Positions 1-9,075 are shown, counted from the stretch's first letter. The stretch: 64,000 nt of DNA from Novosphingobium ovatum (GCF_009909235.1 NZ_JAAAPO010000002.1:62001-126000); one strand, 5' to 3'. Notes: a model not told the origin generated them from the letters alone. Numbers and translations are program-made.

Positions 1-1083
1 ACCAACCGGCGCAATATCATTGCCGCCTCGGTCTTTGTCTGGAGCATCGCCACCAGCCTGTGCGGTCTGGCGCGCGGCTTTGCCTCGCTGTTTGCCGCCC
101 GCGTGATGGTGGGCGCCGGTGAGGGCGGGTTGACGCCATCGGCCTATTCGTTGCTGTCCGATACCTTTCCCAAACAGCGCCTGCCGCTGGCGATGGGGAT
201 CTATCAGGTGGGGATCTATCTGGGCAGCGCGCTGGCGCTGGTGATCGGCGGGCTGATCTCGACGGTGATTCCGCCCAGCGAAACGGTGCTGCTGCCGGTG
301 CTGGGCGCGCTAAAGGGGGGGCAGATCGTGTTCCTGCTGCTGGGCCTGCCGGGGCTGGTGCTGGCGCTGGTGATCCTGACCTTGCGCGAACCGGCGCGGG
401 CCGGGGCCAGCGCCGGTGGTAAGGTCGAAAGCGTGCCCTTGGCCCAGTTCCTTGGTCATATGCGCGGTCGCTGGCAGGCCTATAGTGGGATCATGCTGGG
501 CTTTGCGCTGATGATTTTGGTCGGCAATGGCACGGCGGTGTGGATCCCGGCCTTTTTCGAACGCAAATTCGGCTGGACCACGGCACAGGTCGGTTCGCTG
601 TATGGCCCGGTGGTGTTCTTTTGCGGTACGGGCGGCGCGCTGATTGGCGGCTTTGTCGCTTCGTGGCTGCGGGCGCGCTGGGCGGCGCATGGCAATCTGG
701 TCGCCTCGCTGGGCGGGCTGATCGCGCTGGTGCCGGTGACGATCGCCTTTCCGCTGATGTCGACGGCCTCATCCGCGCTGGCGCTGATCGGGCTGATGAA
801 TTTTCTGGCCGGGTTCAACTATGGCGGCGGGCTGTCCTCGTTGCAGGAACTGACGCCCAACCGGATGCGCGCGCAGGTGTCGGCCACCTATATGCTGGTG
901 ATCAACCTGATCGGCGCGGCGCTGGGGCCGACGCTGATGGCGCTGGTGACCGACTATTGGTTCCGCGATCCGCAGGCGCTGCCCTATGCGATTTCGATCG
1001 TGTCCTGCGTGGCTTCGCCGCTGGCGGTGGTGATGCTGTGGCTGGGCTTGCGCGATTATCGCCGCCATCAGGCGCAGGGCTGA
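1..1083 (+). CDS. MFS permease, 5' end missing
   Basis: This is the C-terminal part of a major facilitator superfamily permease of the inner membrane. The frame is open from base 1 with no start codon, so the first helices lie outside the window. About 360 residues remain, with roughly nine hydrophobic helices. RVMVGAGEGG near visible residues 33-42, followed by a helix with SLLSDTFP, is the helix 4/5 region of MFS symporters, and a polar stretch near residues 122-145 is the usual central loop. The substrate cannot be read from the sequence. It converges on a LacI-type regulator, and the genes beyond encode an exported esterase and a nucleoside-hydrolase-fold protein, so a sugar or small organic acid is likely. 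The family call is firm; the substrate is unknown. Confidence 0.9.
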   Translation, partial: TNRRNIIAASVFVWSIATSLCGLARGFASLFAARVMVGAGEGGLTPSAYSLLSDTFPKQRLPLAMGIYQVGIYLGSALALVIGGLISTVIPPSETVLLPVLGALKGGQIVFLLLGLPGLVLALVILTLREPARAGASAGGKVESVPLAQFLGHMRGRWQAYSGIMLGFALMILVGNGTAVWIPAFFERKFGWTTAQVGSLYGPVVFFCGTGGALIGGFVASWLRARWAAHGNLVASLGGLIALVPVTIAFPLMSTASSALALIGLMNFLAGFNYGGGLSSLQELTPNRMRAQVSATYMLVINLIGAALGPTLMALVTDYWFRDPQALPYAISIVSCVASPLAVVMLWLGLRDYRRHQAQG

Positions 1084-1099
1084 CCTGCCCCCAGGTCAG
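1080..1099. terminator. Hairpin spanning both stop codons of a convergent pair
   Basis: CTGACCTG, a CCCC loop and CAGGTCAG form a perfect 8-bp stem. It covers the stop codon of the MFS gene and the stop codon of the convergent LacI-type gene. There is no T-tract on either side, so it is not a textbook intrinsic terminator. It could block read-through or protect both 3' ends. Confidence 0.5.
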
Positions 1100-2124
1100 G
1101 CGCTTTCGCGCACCACCAGTTCGAACGGCATGCGCAACGCCTCTGCCGGGCCGGAAATGATGCCGCGCTGACGCTCGATCAGACGGCGGGTGGCAGCCTC
1201 GGCCATGGCCTCGACATCCTGCCGGATAGTGGTCAGCGGCGGCCAGATTTTCACCGCGATGGGCGCGTCATCAATCCCCACCACCGCCAGATCGGCGGGC
1301 ATGCGCAGGCCGCGGCGGTGCGCCTGGGCGATCACGCCGGCGGCCATGTCGTCATTGCTGGCCAGAATGGCGGTGGGGGGCGTGGCGGCCGCCAACAGCA
1401 CATCGGCCGCCGTCAGCCCGGAATCGAACGTGAAATCGCCCAGCGCCACCAGCGCGGGATCAATCGCCAAGCCCGCCTCGGCCAGCGCCGCGCCATAGCC
1501 TTCGAACCGCACGCGGCTGACCGAATGGGTGGCTGGCCCCATGACAAAGCCGATGCGGCGATGTCCGCGTGCCAGCAGATGGCGGGTGGCGGTGGCGGCG
1601 GCGGCTTTCTCGTCGATGCCGATGCTGTCCATGCCGGGCAGCGGGCGGTCACAGGCCATGGCCACCGCCGGCAGGTTCAGCCCGGCAAAGCCCGCATGGC
1701 CCGCCAGCAGATCATCATAGGGCGGTGCCAGCAGGATGGCGTTCGCGCCGCCCTTTTTCAGCTTGTCCACCGCGTCCAGCGCCTGTTCCACGGTGGGGGC
1801 GTCGCATTTGCGCAGGATCACCTGTGCCCCCGCGCGCGACGCGGCATTCAGCGCGCCCACCAGCATCGCCGACAGGAAGGCGTTGGAAGCATTGCGATAG
1901 ACGATCCCCACCCGGCTGGCCTGCGCCGAGGCCAGCGAGCGCGCCGCCGTGTTCGGAACATAGCCCAGCTCCTCGACCGCGCGCAGCACGGCCTCGCGCG
2001 TTTCGGGGCGGACGTTTTTGGTGCCGTTCAGCGTGTGCGACACGGTCATCGCCGACACGCCGGCACGCTCTGCCACCGAACGGATGGTGACAGCAGCGGC
2101 GCTGCGTCTGGAACTACGGGTCAT
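1096..2124 (-). CDS. LacI/GalR-family transcriptional regulator
   Basis: This is a 342-residue LacI-family repressor. The N-terminal helix-turn-helix and hinge are clear: TIRSVAERAGVSAMTVSHTL followed by NGTKNVRPETREAV at about residues 13-45. The rest is a periplasmic-binding-protein-like sensor domain, with the family motifs AILASNDDMAAGV and VVGIDDAPIA in its second half. The longest frame adds nine residues (start 2151), but the start at 2124 (MTRSSRRSAAAV) places the HTH at the usual distance from the N-terminus. It reads away from the partial permease and in the same direction as the upstream esterase. Control of the esterase, DUF1593 or permease genes is inferred from position. The effector is unknown, probably a sugar. 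Confidence 0.9.
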   Translation of the reverse strand: MTRSSRRSAAAVTIRSVAERAGVSAMTVSHTLNGTKNVRPETREAVLRAVEELGYVPNTAARSLASAQASRVGIVYRNASNAFLSAMLVGALNAASRAGAQVILRKCDAPTVEQALDAVDKLKKGGANAILLAPPYDDLLAGHAGFAGLNLPAVAMACDRPLPGMDSIGIDEKAAAATATRHLLARGHRRIGFVMGPATHSVSRVRFEGYGAALAEAGLAIDPALVALGDFTFDSGLTAADVLLAAATPPTAILASNDDMAAGVIAQAHRRGLRMPADLAVVGIDDAPIAVKIWPPLTTIRQDVEAMAEAATRRLIERQRGIISGPAEALRMPFELVVRESA

Positions 2125-2210
2125 GGCCGGAAAAATGCCCCCTGCTGGCACGGATTGGGCGCAGCTAGGCCGCGCGCGCCCCGCTTGGCAAGAGGCATTT
2201 GGCCAAGCGG

Positions 2211-3803
2211 TCAGCCGCCTTGCAGAATGCGGCGCATCTGGCTGAGCGGATCGTTCTCGACATGGCTGGTCAGGTTGAAGATCATCGTCGCGCGGGTGGA
2301 GGCGTTATAGCGCGGCCATGGGGGAATAGCGGCGTGATCGGGCCGCCCCGTCCGGGCAAAGGCCACCCATGCCGGGTGCATCTGTGCCGAGAGCCGCGCC
2401 GGACCATCGCTGGGCCCGACGAAATTGCGCACATTGTCATAGGTGCCAAAGACAAAGGACAGTTCCAGCGCGTGGCTGGCCTTGAACGAACCGCCGCGCT
2501 CGGGCAGTTCCCAGTCCATGCGGTACATCCAGACCGGCGCGCCCTGCGGCAGCTTGCGCTCGGCCAGAGTGATCGCGTTCATCCAGAAGCTGCGCGCGCC
2601 CGCCACGATGACCGAGCGATAGCCGGGCGTATAATCCGGGTAGGCCGCCCGCACCGCCGGGATCAGCGCCTCTGCCTGCGCGGGATAGATGTCGCGGACA
2701 TAGGCGGCGTGCTCGTCCTCGGTCTGGTTGCGGATCTTGGGATCGCCGATCAGGAACATGGTCATCTCGTCCTTGTTCGTGCCGATGATCAGCGGCACCG
2801 GGGCGGCCATGGCCTGCGCCACCGGGCTGAATGGCCCGCGCGGCAATTCGCGCCCGTCGATGCTGGGGACGAAACCGTCGATCAGGAAGCCCTTGGTCGC
2901 GGTGGATTTGACGGCGGCAATGGCCGCGTCCTGCGCGGCATAGACCTTGTCTGTGGGGACGGCGGCCAGCGCCGCGACATCGCCCGGCTTAACGCCCAGC
3001 TCTTGCGTCAGCGCCGCGCCCAGCCCCTGCGCATAGGCGCGCGGGGCGGCCTCCAGCATCGCGCCGCTCTGGATGATCGCCTTGTGGTACAGCCCCTTGG
3101 CCGAAGGCATCCCCAGCAGCAGCGACACCTTGGCCCCGCCGCCGCTTTCGCCAAAGATCGTCACATTGGCCGGATCGCCGCCAAAGCGGTCGATGTTGTC
3201 CCGCACCCAGCGCAGCGCCGCGACAATGTCCAGCATCCCGGCCAGCCCCGAGGAGGCATAATCCGGCCCCCAGCTGTCGGGCAGTTGGGTATAGCCAAAG
3301 ACGTTCAGCCGGTGGTTGACCGACACCAGCACCACCCCGTCGCGGGCAAAGGCATCGCCCCAATAGGTCGGCCGGCTGGCCGCGCCGCCCGAAAAGCCGC
3401 CACCGTGCAGCCACACCATCACCGGCGCCTTTTTGGCGGCGGGCGGGGTCCATACGTTCAGGAACAGACAGTCTTCGCCATGGGTTTCATCGGCGGGCAT
3501 GTCGGGCTGGCCGGGGGCCTGAATGGCGGCATTGCCAAATGTGCCCGCGTCCATGATGGCGCGGCTGGGGCGCAGCGGCTGGGGCGCGCGGAAACGCAGC
3601 CGCCCAACCGGCGGCGCGGCATAGCGCAGCCCCTTGAACACGCGCACGCCGCCCGCCAGCATCCGCCCACGCACCGGGCCCAGCCGGGTGGCCACCACCG
3701 GATCGGGTGCGACACCGGCCGCCAGCGCCGCGCGCGCGGCCAGTGTGGATGCGGCAGCGCCCGCCATCAGGGCGCGGCGGCTCAGGGAAAATCCGTTGCT
3801 CAT
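2211..3803 (-). CDS. Exported type-B carboxylesterase
   Basis: This is a 530-residue carboxylesterase/cholinesterase-family hydrolase that cleaves carboxylic esters. The N-terminus carries a twin-arginine signal: SRRALMAGAA followed by an alanine-rich stretch ending near residue 30, so export is by the Tat route. Landmarks of the family are the oxyanion-hole motif HGGGFSGGA, the nucleophile elbow GESGGG, the acidic residue region GTNKDE and the late histidine in KASHALE. Length is typical of the family. It is divergent from the DUF1593 gene and 86 bases upstream of the LacI-type gene on the same strand. In this setting it could remove acetyl or aromatic esters from a plant-derived glycoside. 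That substrate is inference; the family and export are well supported. Confidence 0.92.
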   Translation of the reverse strand: MSNGFSLSRRALMAGAAASTLAARAALAAGVAPDPVVATRLGPVRGRMLAGGVRVFKGLRYAAPPVGRLRFRAPQPLRPSRAIMDAGTFGNAAIQAPGQPDMPADETHGEDCLFLNVWTPPAAKKAPVMVWLHGGGFSGGAASRPTYWGDAFARDGVVLVSVNHRLNVFGYTQLPDSWGPDYASSGLAGMLDIVAALRWVRDNIDRFGGDPANVTIFGESGGGAKVSLLLGMPSAKGLYHKAIIQSGAMLEAAPRAYAQGLGAALTQELGVKPGDVAALAAVPTDKVYAAQDAAIAAVKSTATKGFLIDGFVPSIDGRELPRGPFSPVAQAMAAPVPLIIGTNKDEMTMFLIGDPKIRNQTEDEHAAYVRDIYPAQAEALIPAVRAAYPDYTPGYRSVIVAGARSFWMNAITLAERKLPQGAPVWMYRMDWELPERGGSFKASHALELSFVFGTYDNVRNFVGPSDGPARLSAQMHPAWVAFARTGRPDHAAIPPWPRYNASTRATMIFNLTSHVENDPLSQMRRILQGG

Positions 3804-3935
3804 GAATGCCTCTCCAATACATGTTGAGCGGGAAATGGGGGCATGGAGGCCGCGTGTGTCCGGGCGGATGCCGGGGTGGGCGGGCAGGACCTCTCCATGC
3901 GTTTATTATCGATTTCGGGTGGGATACGAAGCAAA

Positions 3936-3946
3936 ACGAAATTCGT
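3936..3946. promoter_or_regulatory. Short palindrome in a divergent promoter region
   Basis: ACGAA-A-TTCGT is a perfect inverted repeat with a one-base centre in the 232-base gap between the divergent esterase and DUF1593 genes. The surrounding 50 bases are AT-rich compared with the coding DNA. An operator for the neighbouring LacI-type regulator is possible, but the sequence lacks the usual central CG of LacI-family sites, so the assignment is weak. Confidence 0.3.
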
Positions 3947-4035
3947 CAATTGTGTTTCATTGCCCGATTGTTTACGGATTGGCCCATGGATAACGCGGGG
4001 CCGCCGATGGCGCGGCCGGTGACGGGAGAGCGATT

Positions 4036-5676
4036 TTGGCACGGATGCAGGCGATGGCCGCAGGTTTGGCCGGTGTGGCCGTGGCGGGGCTGATGATGGG
4101 CCATGGCGCGATGGCGGGCGCAGCAACGCCCGCGCCCCAAACCGCGCCCAAGATGGCCGCGCCGATCTATCACCAGACCCCGCCGGGCGCGAAACCGCGC
4201 GTGGTGATCACCACCGATCCGGAACTGGATGACTTCAACTCGCTGCTGCGGTTTCTGCTCTATACGCCTGATTTCCGGGTCGAAGGGCTGATCTATGCCA
4301 GCAGCCAGTACCACTGGAAGGGCGATGGCAAGGGCACGCCGTTCGCGGTCAAGGGCCGCGAATATAACAGCGGCGGGGTGAACCTGTGCCCCTGTACCTC
4401 GTGGCGCTGGGCGCCGGGGGACCGGTTTATCGATGATGCGCTGGACGCCTATGCCCGCGCCTATCCCAACCTGCGCCTGCATGACCGTGCCTATCCCAGC
4501 CCGCAGGCGCTGCGGGCGCGGGTGCGCTGGGGCAATGTGGCGTTTGATGGCGACATCAGCGCCGATACCCCCGGCAGCCGCCTGATCGAGCGCCTGTTGC
4601 TGGATGCTGACCCCGCGCCGGTGTATCTGCACGCATGGGGTGGGCATTCGACCATTGCCCGCGCGTTGAAGGCGATCGAGGAGCGTTATCAGCACACCCC
4701 TCAATGGCCCGCCATCCGCGCCAAGGTGGTGGCCAAGGCGGTGATCCAGCCTTCGGGCGATCAGGATGATACCTATGCCACCTATATCAAGCCGCACTGG
4801 CCCGAGATCCGCTTCATGAAGCAGGAGGGTGCGGTCAGCCTGGGCTATCTCTCGCAACTGACACAGCACCCGCAGGATGCGGCGTTGTTGGGGGCGGATT
4901 GGACGCGGGCCAATATCTCGGCGCGCGGGGCGATGGGGGCGGCCTATCGCGTGTGGGGCGATGGGCGGCAAATGGTGCCGGGCGACACGTTCGACTATTT
5001 CGGCATCCCGGGCAAAACGGCCAAGCAACTGATCGCCGAAGGATATCACGTCTGGTCGCCAGTCTTTGCCCCCGGATCATTCATCAGCGAGGGCGATACG
5101 CCCACCTTCCTCAACCTGATCGACAATGGCCTGCGCGCCTATCGCCCCGACAGCTTTGGCGGCTGGGGCGGGACTTTGGTGCCGGGGGACGAATACAAGC
5201 CGTTTGGCGCGCCGCCCGCCGTGCGCGCGGCCGTGCGCGCCTTGATCGAGGACCCGGCCGCCCATGTGGAACTGCCGCCCGTGCCGCGCCATCCGTTCAT
5301 GGCGGCGGCGCAGAATGACTTTGCCGCGCGTCTGGCGTGGAGTGTCACCCCGCGTTACGCCGGGGCCAACCATGCTCCGCGTGTGGCGGTACAGGGCGCG
5401 CGGGCGATGACGGTGCGCGCCGGGCAGGCGTTGCCTTTGCGCGCGACCACCAGCGATCCTGACGGCAACCGTGTGGCTTTGCGCTGGTGGCCCTATGCGG
5501 CGGCGGGCAGCTATCGCGGCGATGGCGCGGGGTTGAGCGGTGAGGGCGCCGCGCCCGCCCTGCGCGTGCCGCAGGACGCCAAGCCGGGCCAGACGATCCA
5601 CCTGATCGTCGAGGCCACCGACAATGGCGTGCCCGCGATGACCCGCTATGACCGGGTGGTGTTGACGGTGCGGTAA
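4036..5676 (+). CDS. Exported DUF1593 nucleoside-hydrolase-fold protein (Sde182-like)
   Basis: This is a 546-residue exported protein of the DUF1593 family, named after the cellulose-binding protein Sde182. A Sec signal covers about residues 1-31 (AGVAVAGLMMGHGAMAGA). The N-terminal half has the nucleoside hydrolase fold: VVITTDPELDD near residue 55 corresponds to the calcium-binding Asp cluster of that superfamily. The last ~100 residues look like an Ig-like beta domain (ATTSDPDGNRVALRWW). The chosen start is a TTG preceded by GGGAGAG five bases upstream; the next in-frame ATG is at 4045. The gene is convergent with the FGGY kinase of the sugar locus. The substrate is not known for the family. 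A glycosidase acting on furanosides would fit the fold and the neighbours, but that is inference. Confidence 0.85.
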   Translation: MARMQAMAAGLAGVAVAGLMMGHGAMAGAATPAPQTAPKMAAPIYHQTPPGAKPRVVITTDPELDDFNSLLRFLLYTPDFRVEGLIYASSQYHWKGDGKGTPFAVKGREYNSGGVNLCPCTSWRWAPGDRFIDDALDAYARAYPNLRLHDRAYPSPQALRARVRWGNVAFDGDISADTPGSRLIERLLLDADPAPVYLHAWGGHSTIARALKAIEERYQHTPQWPAIRAKVVAKAVIQPSGDQDDTYATYIKPHWPEIRFMKQEGAVSLGYLSQLTQHPQDAALLGADWTRANISARGAMGAAYRVWGDGRQMVPGDTFDYFGIPGKTAKQLIAEGYHVWSPVFAPGSFISEGDTPTFLNLIDNGLRAYRPDSFGGWGGTLVPGDEYKPFGAPPAVRAAVRALIEDPAAHVELPPVPRHPFMAAAQNDFAARLAWSVTPRYAGANHAPRVAVQGARAMTVRAGQALPLRATTSDPDGNRVALRWWPYAAAGSYRGDGAGLSGEGAAPALRVPQDAKPGQTIHLIVEATDNGVPAMTRYDRVVLTVR

Positions 5677-5680
5677 GCGT

Positions 5681-7162
5681 TCAGCGGCGGGCGCGGGCGA
5701 TGGCCTGCGCCCATTGCGTGCGGGCGGCCTGACGTGCGGCATCGGGCAGGGCGGGGGAGAACACGCGCTCCTTGGCCACGGCGCTGGCGGCAATGGGCTG
5801 GCCGCAGCCTTGGGCCGCCATCATCGCCGCGCCCAAGGCGCTGAGCTCCGTCTGCGAGGGGCGTTCGACCACCCGGCCGGTGACATCGGCCAGCATCTGC
5901 ATCAAGGCGTCATTGCGCGCCGCGCTGCCATCGACACAGATCGCGGCGATGGGATGGCCCAGATCGGCCTCGATCGCGGCGACGACATCGCCGATCTGAT
6001 GGGCGATGGCCTCCAGAATGGCGCGGGCGATATGGGCGGGGGTGGAGCCCAGCGACAGGCCGCACAGCATCCCGCGCGCATCGGCATCCCAATGCGGCGC
6101 ACCCAGACCCGCCAGCGCGGGGACAAATACCACGCCATCGCTGTCGGCAACGCTCATCGCCAGATCGCTGAGCGCCTCTGGCCCCGACAGGCCCAGCATC
6201 CGCGCGCCAAAGGCGGCGGCATGGCCCGACACGGTGATATTGCCTTCCAGCGCATAGGTGGTGGCATTGCCCTGCCGCCAAGCCACCGTGCCCGACAGGC
6301 CATGGGTGGAATGTGCCCGCGTGGCCGTGGGGCACATTAGCGACGATCCGGTGCCCAGCGTCACCTTGACCCGGCCGGGGGCGGTGATGGCGTGGCCAAA
6401 CAATGCGGCGTGGCTGTCGCCCATCATCGCGTGGATGGGGATGCCATCGGGCAACCCGGCAAAACCGCCCGCGGTATCGCCAAACAGCGCGTCACTGGCG
6501 CGGATCTGGGGCAGGATGGCACGCGGCACGCCAAACAGGGCGCACAGTTCATCGCTCCATTCGCCGCGATCCAGATCGCACAATTGCGTGCGCGCGGCGT
6601 TGCTGGTGTCGGTGGCGTGGGATGCGCCGCCCGTCAGGTGCCACAACAGCCAGCTGTCGATGGTGCCCGCGCGCAAATGGCCGGCCGCCAACAGATCACC
6701 CGCGCCCGTCACATGGTCGATCAGCCAGCGCAGCTTTCCGGCGGAAAACAGTGGGTCCAGGCCAAGGCCACTGAGCGTCTCGATCCGGGCAGCGTGGCCA
6801 TCGGCCTGCAACGTGGCGCACAAAGGCGCGCTGCGGCGGCATTGCCAGATGGGGGCGGGGGCAATCGGCGCGCCGTCGCGCGCGTCCCATGCCACCACGG
6901 TTTCGCGCTGGTTTGAAATGCCGATGGCGCGGATATCGGCCTGTGGCGCGGCGGAGGTGGCGGCGCGAATGGCCGCCGCCACGCTGTCGCGGATCGCGGT
7001 GGCGTCACTCTCCGCCCAGCCGGGGCGGGGGTGACTGACCCCGGTGGGTACCGATCCGCTGGACAGGATCACCCCGTCCAGCGCCACGATCAGCGCCTTG
7101 GTATTGGTCGTGCCCTGATCGATGGTCAGGATCGCGGGAACCGTCACCGCCGGGGTCGCCAT
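5681..7162 (-). CDS. FGGY-family carbohydrate kinase (candidate apulose kinase)
   Basis: This 493-residue FGGY kinase phosphorylates a keto-sugar or polyol with ATP in the cytoplasm. The N-terminal phosphate-binding motif LTIDQGTTNTKALIV, the WHLTGG helix, VTLGTGSSLMCPT and the second-domain motifs GLGAPHWD and VDGSAARND are all present. The start at 7162 (MATPAV) lies 7 bases after the stop of the transketolase subunit; longer starts would run into that gene. It is the last gene of the minus-strand operon encoding the split transketolase. In the transketolase-type D-apiose pathway an FGGY kinase makes apulose 4-phosphate at this step. Glycerol, xylulose or erythrulose kinase remain possible, since specificity within FGGY cannot be read by eye. 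Confidence 0.88.
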   Translation of the reverse strand: MATPAVTVPAILTIDQGTTNTKALIVALDGVILSSGSVPTGVSHPRPGWAESDATAIRDSVAAAIRAATSAAPQADIRAIGISNQRETVVAWDARDGAPIAPAPIWQCRRSAPLCATLQADGHAARIETLSGLGLDPLFSAGKLRWLIDHVTGAGDLLAAGHLRAGTIDSWLLWHLTGGASHATDTSNAARTQLCDLDRGEWSDELCALFGVPRAILPQIRASDALFGDTAGGFAGLPDGIPIHAMMGDSHAALFGHAITAPGRVKVTLGTGSSLMCPTATRAHSTHGLSGTVAWRQGNATTYALEGNITVSGHAAAFGARMLGLSGPEALSDLAMSVADSDGVVFVPALAGLGAPHWDADARGMLCGLSLGSTPAHIARAILEAIAHQIGDVVAAIEADLGHPIAAICVDGSAARNDALMQMLADVTGRVVERPSQTELSALGAAMMAAQGCGQPIAASAVAKERVFSPALPDAARQAARTQWAQAIARARR

Positions 7163-7169
7163 GTGCCGA

Positions 7170-8123
7170 TCAGCCCTGCACCAGCGCGCGCACGCTGGCG
7201 GCGATGTTGCTGGCACTCAGCCCGGCGCGCTCCATCAGGAATTCGGCCGAACCGGTGGGCTGGAACCCGGCAAAGCCCAGGATCTTCATCCGGCAGGGGG
7301 TGTTCTGGCTGACGATCTCGGCCACCGCGCTGCCCAGACCGCCGCGCACGGAATGCTCTTCGGCGGTGACGATGGCGCCGGTCTTGGCGGCTTCCAGAAT
7401 GGCGGCCTCGTCGATGGGGGACATCGAGGCCATGTTGATCACGCGGGCGTTGATGCCCTGCGCGGCCAGTTCGGCGGCCGCCTCCAGCGCGCGGCACACC
7501 ACGGTGCCATTGGCGATGATCGCGGCGTCATTGCCCTGATGCAGCACCTCGGCCTTGCCGATTTCGAACACGGCGTCGGCGGGGCGGGGCAGGGCGGGGA
7601 CGCCCATGCGGCTGATGCGGACGAACACCGGGCCGTCCATGGCGGCGGCGGCGCGGATCGCCTGCTCGGTTTCCCACGGGTCGGCGGGGACCAGCACGGT
7701 GATGTCGCCCATGGTGCGCAACCACGCCACATCCTCGATCGAATGGTGCGTCGGGCCCAATTCGCCATAGGCCACGCCGCTGGAAATGCCGCAAAGCTTG
7801 ACGTTGGCCTGCGAATAGGCGCAGTCCGCCTTGACCTGCTCCAGCGAGCGGCCCGTCAGGAAGCATGAGGCGCCCGAGACAAAGGCGATCTTGCCGCCAT
7901 TGGCCAGACCCGCGCCCACGCCCACCATGTTCTGTTCGGCGATGCCGACATTGATCAGGCGGGTGGGGAATTTGTCACGGAAACCGCCCAGCTTGCTGGA
8001 GCCAACGCTGTCGTTGACCACGGCGACGATGCGGTCGTCATCGGCGCCCAGCGCTTCGAGCGTTTTGACATAGGCGTCGCGGCAATCAAACAGGCCCTGT
8101 GCCTGGGGTGCGGGGCTGCTCAT
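7170..8123 (-). CDS. Split transketolase, C-terminal subunit
   Basis: This 317-residue protein matches the C-terminal half of transketolase (pyrimidine-binding and C-terminal domains). GIAEQNMVGVGAGLA near residue 70 contains the Glu that activates thiamine diphosphate. VFVRISRMGVP and the terminal regulatory-type domain (AAIIANGTVV, EEHSVRGGLG) follow. Its ATG overlaps the stop of the N-terminal subunit gene (ATGA), so the two are translationally coupled and should form a heteromer. The upstream in-frame extension to 8243 lies inside the N-terminal subunit gene and is rejected. Two-subunit transketolases occur in several specialised sugar pathways, including apulose-4-phosphate transketolase. 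The context supports that role, but the substrate is inferred. Confidence 0.9.
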   Translation of the reverse strand: MSSPAPQAQGLFDCRDAYVKTLEALGADDDRIVAVVNDSVGSSKLGGFRDKFPTRLINVGIAEQNMVGVGAGLANGGKIAFVSGASCFLTGRSLEQVKADCAYSQANVKLCGISSGVAYGELGPTHHSIEDVAWLRTMGDITVLVPADPWETEQAIRAAAAMDGPVFVRISRMGVPALPRPADAVFEIGKAEVLHQGNDAAIIANGTVVCRALEAAAELAAQGINARVINMASMSPIDEAAILEAAKTGAIVTAEEHSVRGGLGSAVAEIVSQNTPCRMKILGFAGFQPTGSAEFLMERAGLSASNIAASVRALVQG

Positions 8124-9010
8124 GCCTCCAGTTCCTTCATCGCTTGTTCGAATTGTTCGGCATTGGGCACACCATGGTGCCAGCTGGCCTTGTTTTCCAT
8201 ATAGGAAACGCCCTTGCCCTTGACCGTGTTGGCGATGATGCACAGCGGCCGGTCGCGGCTGATCGAGCCGTCCAGCAGCGGCAACAGCGCTTCGATGTCA
8301 TGGCCATCCACCTCGACCACGTCCCAGCCAAAGGCGCGCCATTTGGCGTCCAGCGGGTCCAGCGCCACGGTGTCCTCGGTCGAGGCGCCCTGTTGCAGGC
8401 GGTTGCGATCGACGATCAGCGTCAGGTTCGACAGCTTGCGGTGGCCGGCGGTCATGGCCGCTTCCCAATTGCTGCCTTCCTGCAATTCGCCATCGCCCGT
8501 GATGACAAACACGCGGTAATCGGCCGCGTCGATCTGTCCGGCAATGGCGATGCCCACCGCCACGGGCAGACCATGGCCCAGCGGGCCGGTGTTGGTCTCG
8601 ACGCCGGGGATCTTGTTGCGGTTGGGGTGGCCGTTCAGCGCCGAGAGCGGCTGCATATAGGTGGAGAGCTGTTCTTCCGGGAAGTAGCCCGCCTTGGCCA
8701 GCGTGCTGTAAAGTGCGCCGGTGGCATGGCCCTTGGACAGGATGAAGCGGTCGCGGGTGGGCAGGCGCGGGTTGGCCGGATCATAGCGCATCGCGTCGAA
8801 ATACAGCGTGGCCAGCACATCGGTGGCCGACAGATCGCCGCCGGGGTGGCCCTGACGGGCTTCGAACACCATGCGCAACGCGCGGCGGCGCACCCAACGG
8901 GCCATGTCGCGGACATGCGCGGCGCGCTCGGCCAATGGTGCGGCGCGCTCGGCCAATGGTGCGGCGCGCTCGGCCAGGCTGGTGGAGGGGCGCTCCTGGG
9001 CATCAGACAT
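8120..9010 (-). CDS. Split transketolase, N-terminal subunit
   Basis: This 296-residue protein matches the N-terminal, diphosphate-binding half of transketolase. GHPGGDLSATDVLATLYF, LSKGHATGALYS and the thiamine diphosphate motif GDGELQEGSNWEAA with a downstream VDRN are present. The subunit begins the minus-strand operon that continues with the C-terminal subunit and the FGGY kinase. Residues ~12-32 contain the heptad LAERAAP repeated three times, encoded by a 21-base tandem repeat; the rest of the protein is normal, so the repeat is probably a tolerated N-terminal expansion. The promoter lies in the 185-base divergent gap shared with the ABC importer operon, which carries a DeoR-type operator candidate. 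Confidence 0.92.
   Translation of the reverse strand: MSDAQERPSTSLAERAAPLAERAAPLAERAAHVRDMARWVRRRALRMVFEARQGHPGGDLSATDVLATLYFDAMRYDPANPRLPTRDRFILSKGHATGALYSTLAKAGYFPEEQLSTYMQPLSALNGHPNRNKIPGVETNTGPLGHGLPVAVGIAIAGQIDAADYRVFVITGDGELQEGSNWEAAMTAGHRKLSNLTLIVDRNRLQQGASTEDTVALDPLDAKWRAFGWDVVEVDGHDIEALLPLLDGSISRDRPLCIIANTVKGKGVSYMENKASWHHGVPNAEQFEQAMKELEA
8919..8976. repeat. 21-base in-frame tandem repeat, 2.8 copies
   Basis: The unit at 8919-8939 is repeated exactly at 8940-8960 and partly at 8961-8976. It lies inside the transketolase N-terminal subunit gene and keeps frame, adding the heptad LAERAAP near the N-terminus. Copy-number change would alter protein length by seven residues without frameshift. 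Confidence 0.95.
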
Positions 9011-9075
9011 GAGGATGGTTCTCCCTTTCTTGCCGCGCGCCTTACGTCAAACGAAAGGTCGCGGCAAGCGTGCTG

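Noticed and set aside
2199..3827. A 542-residue plus-strand frame over the carboxylesterase gene
   Set aside because: The esterase on the minus strand has signal peptide, nucleophile elbow and catalytic His; the plus-strand frame has none of these.
8919..8976. CRISPR-like repeat
   Set aside because: The units are contiguous without spacers, in frame and inside a gene.
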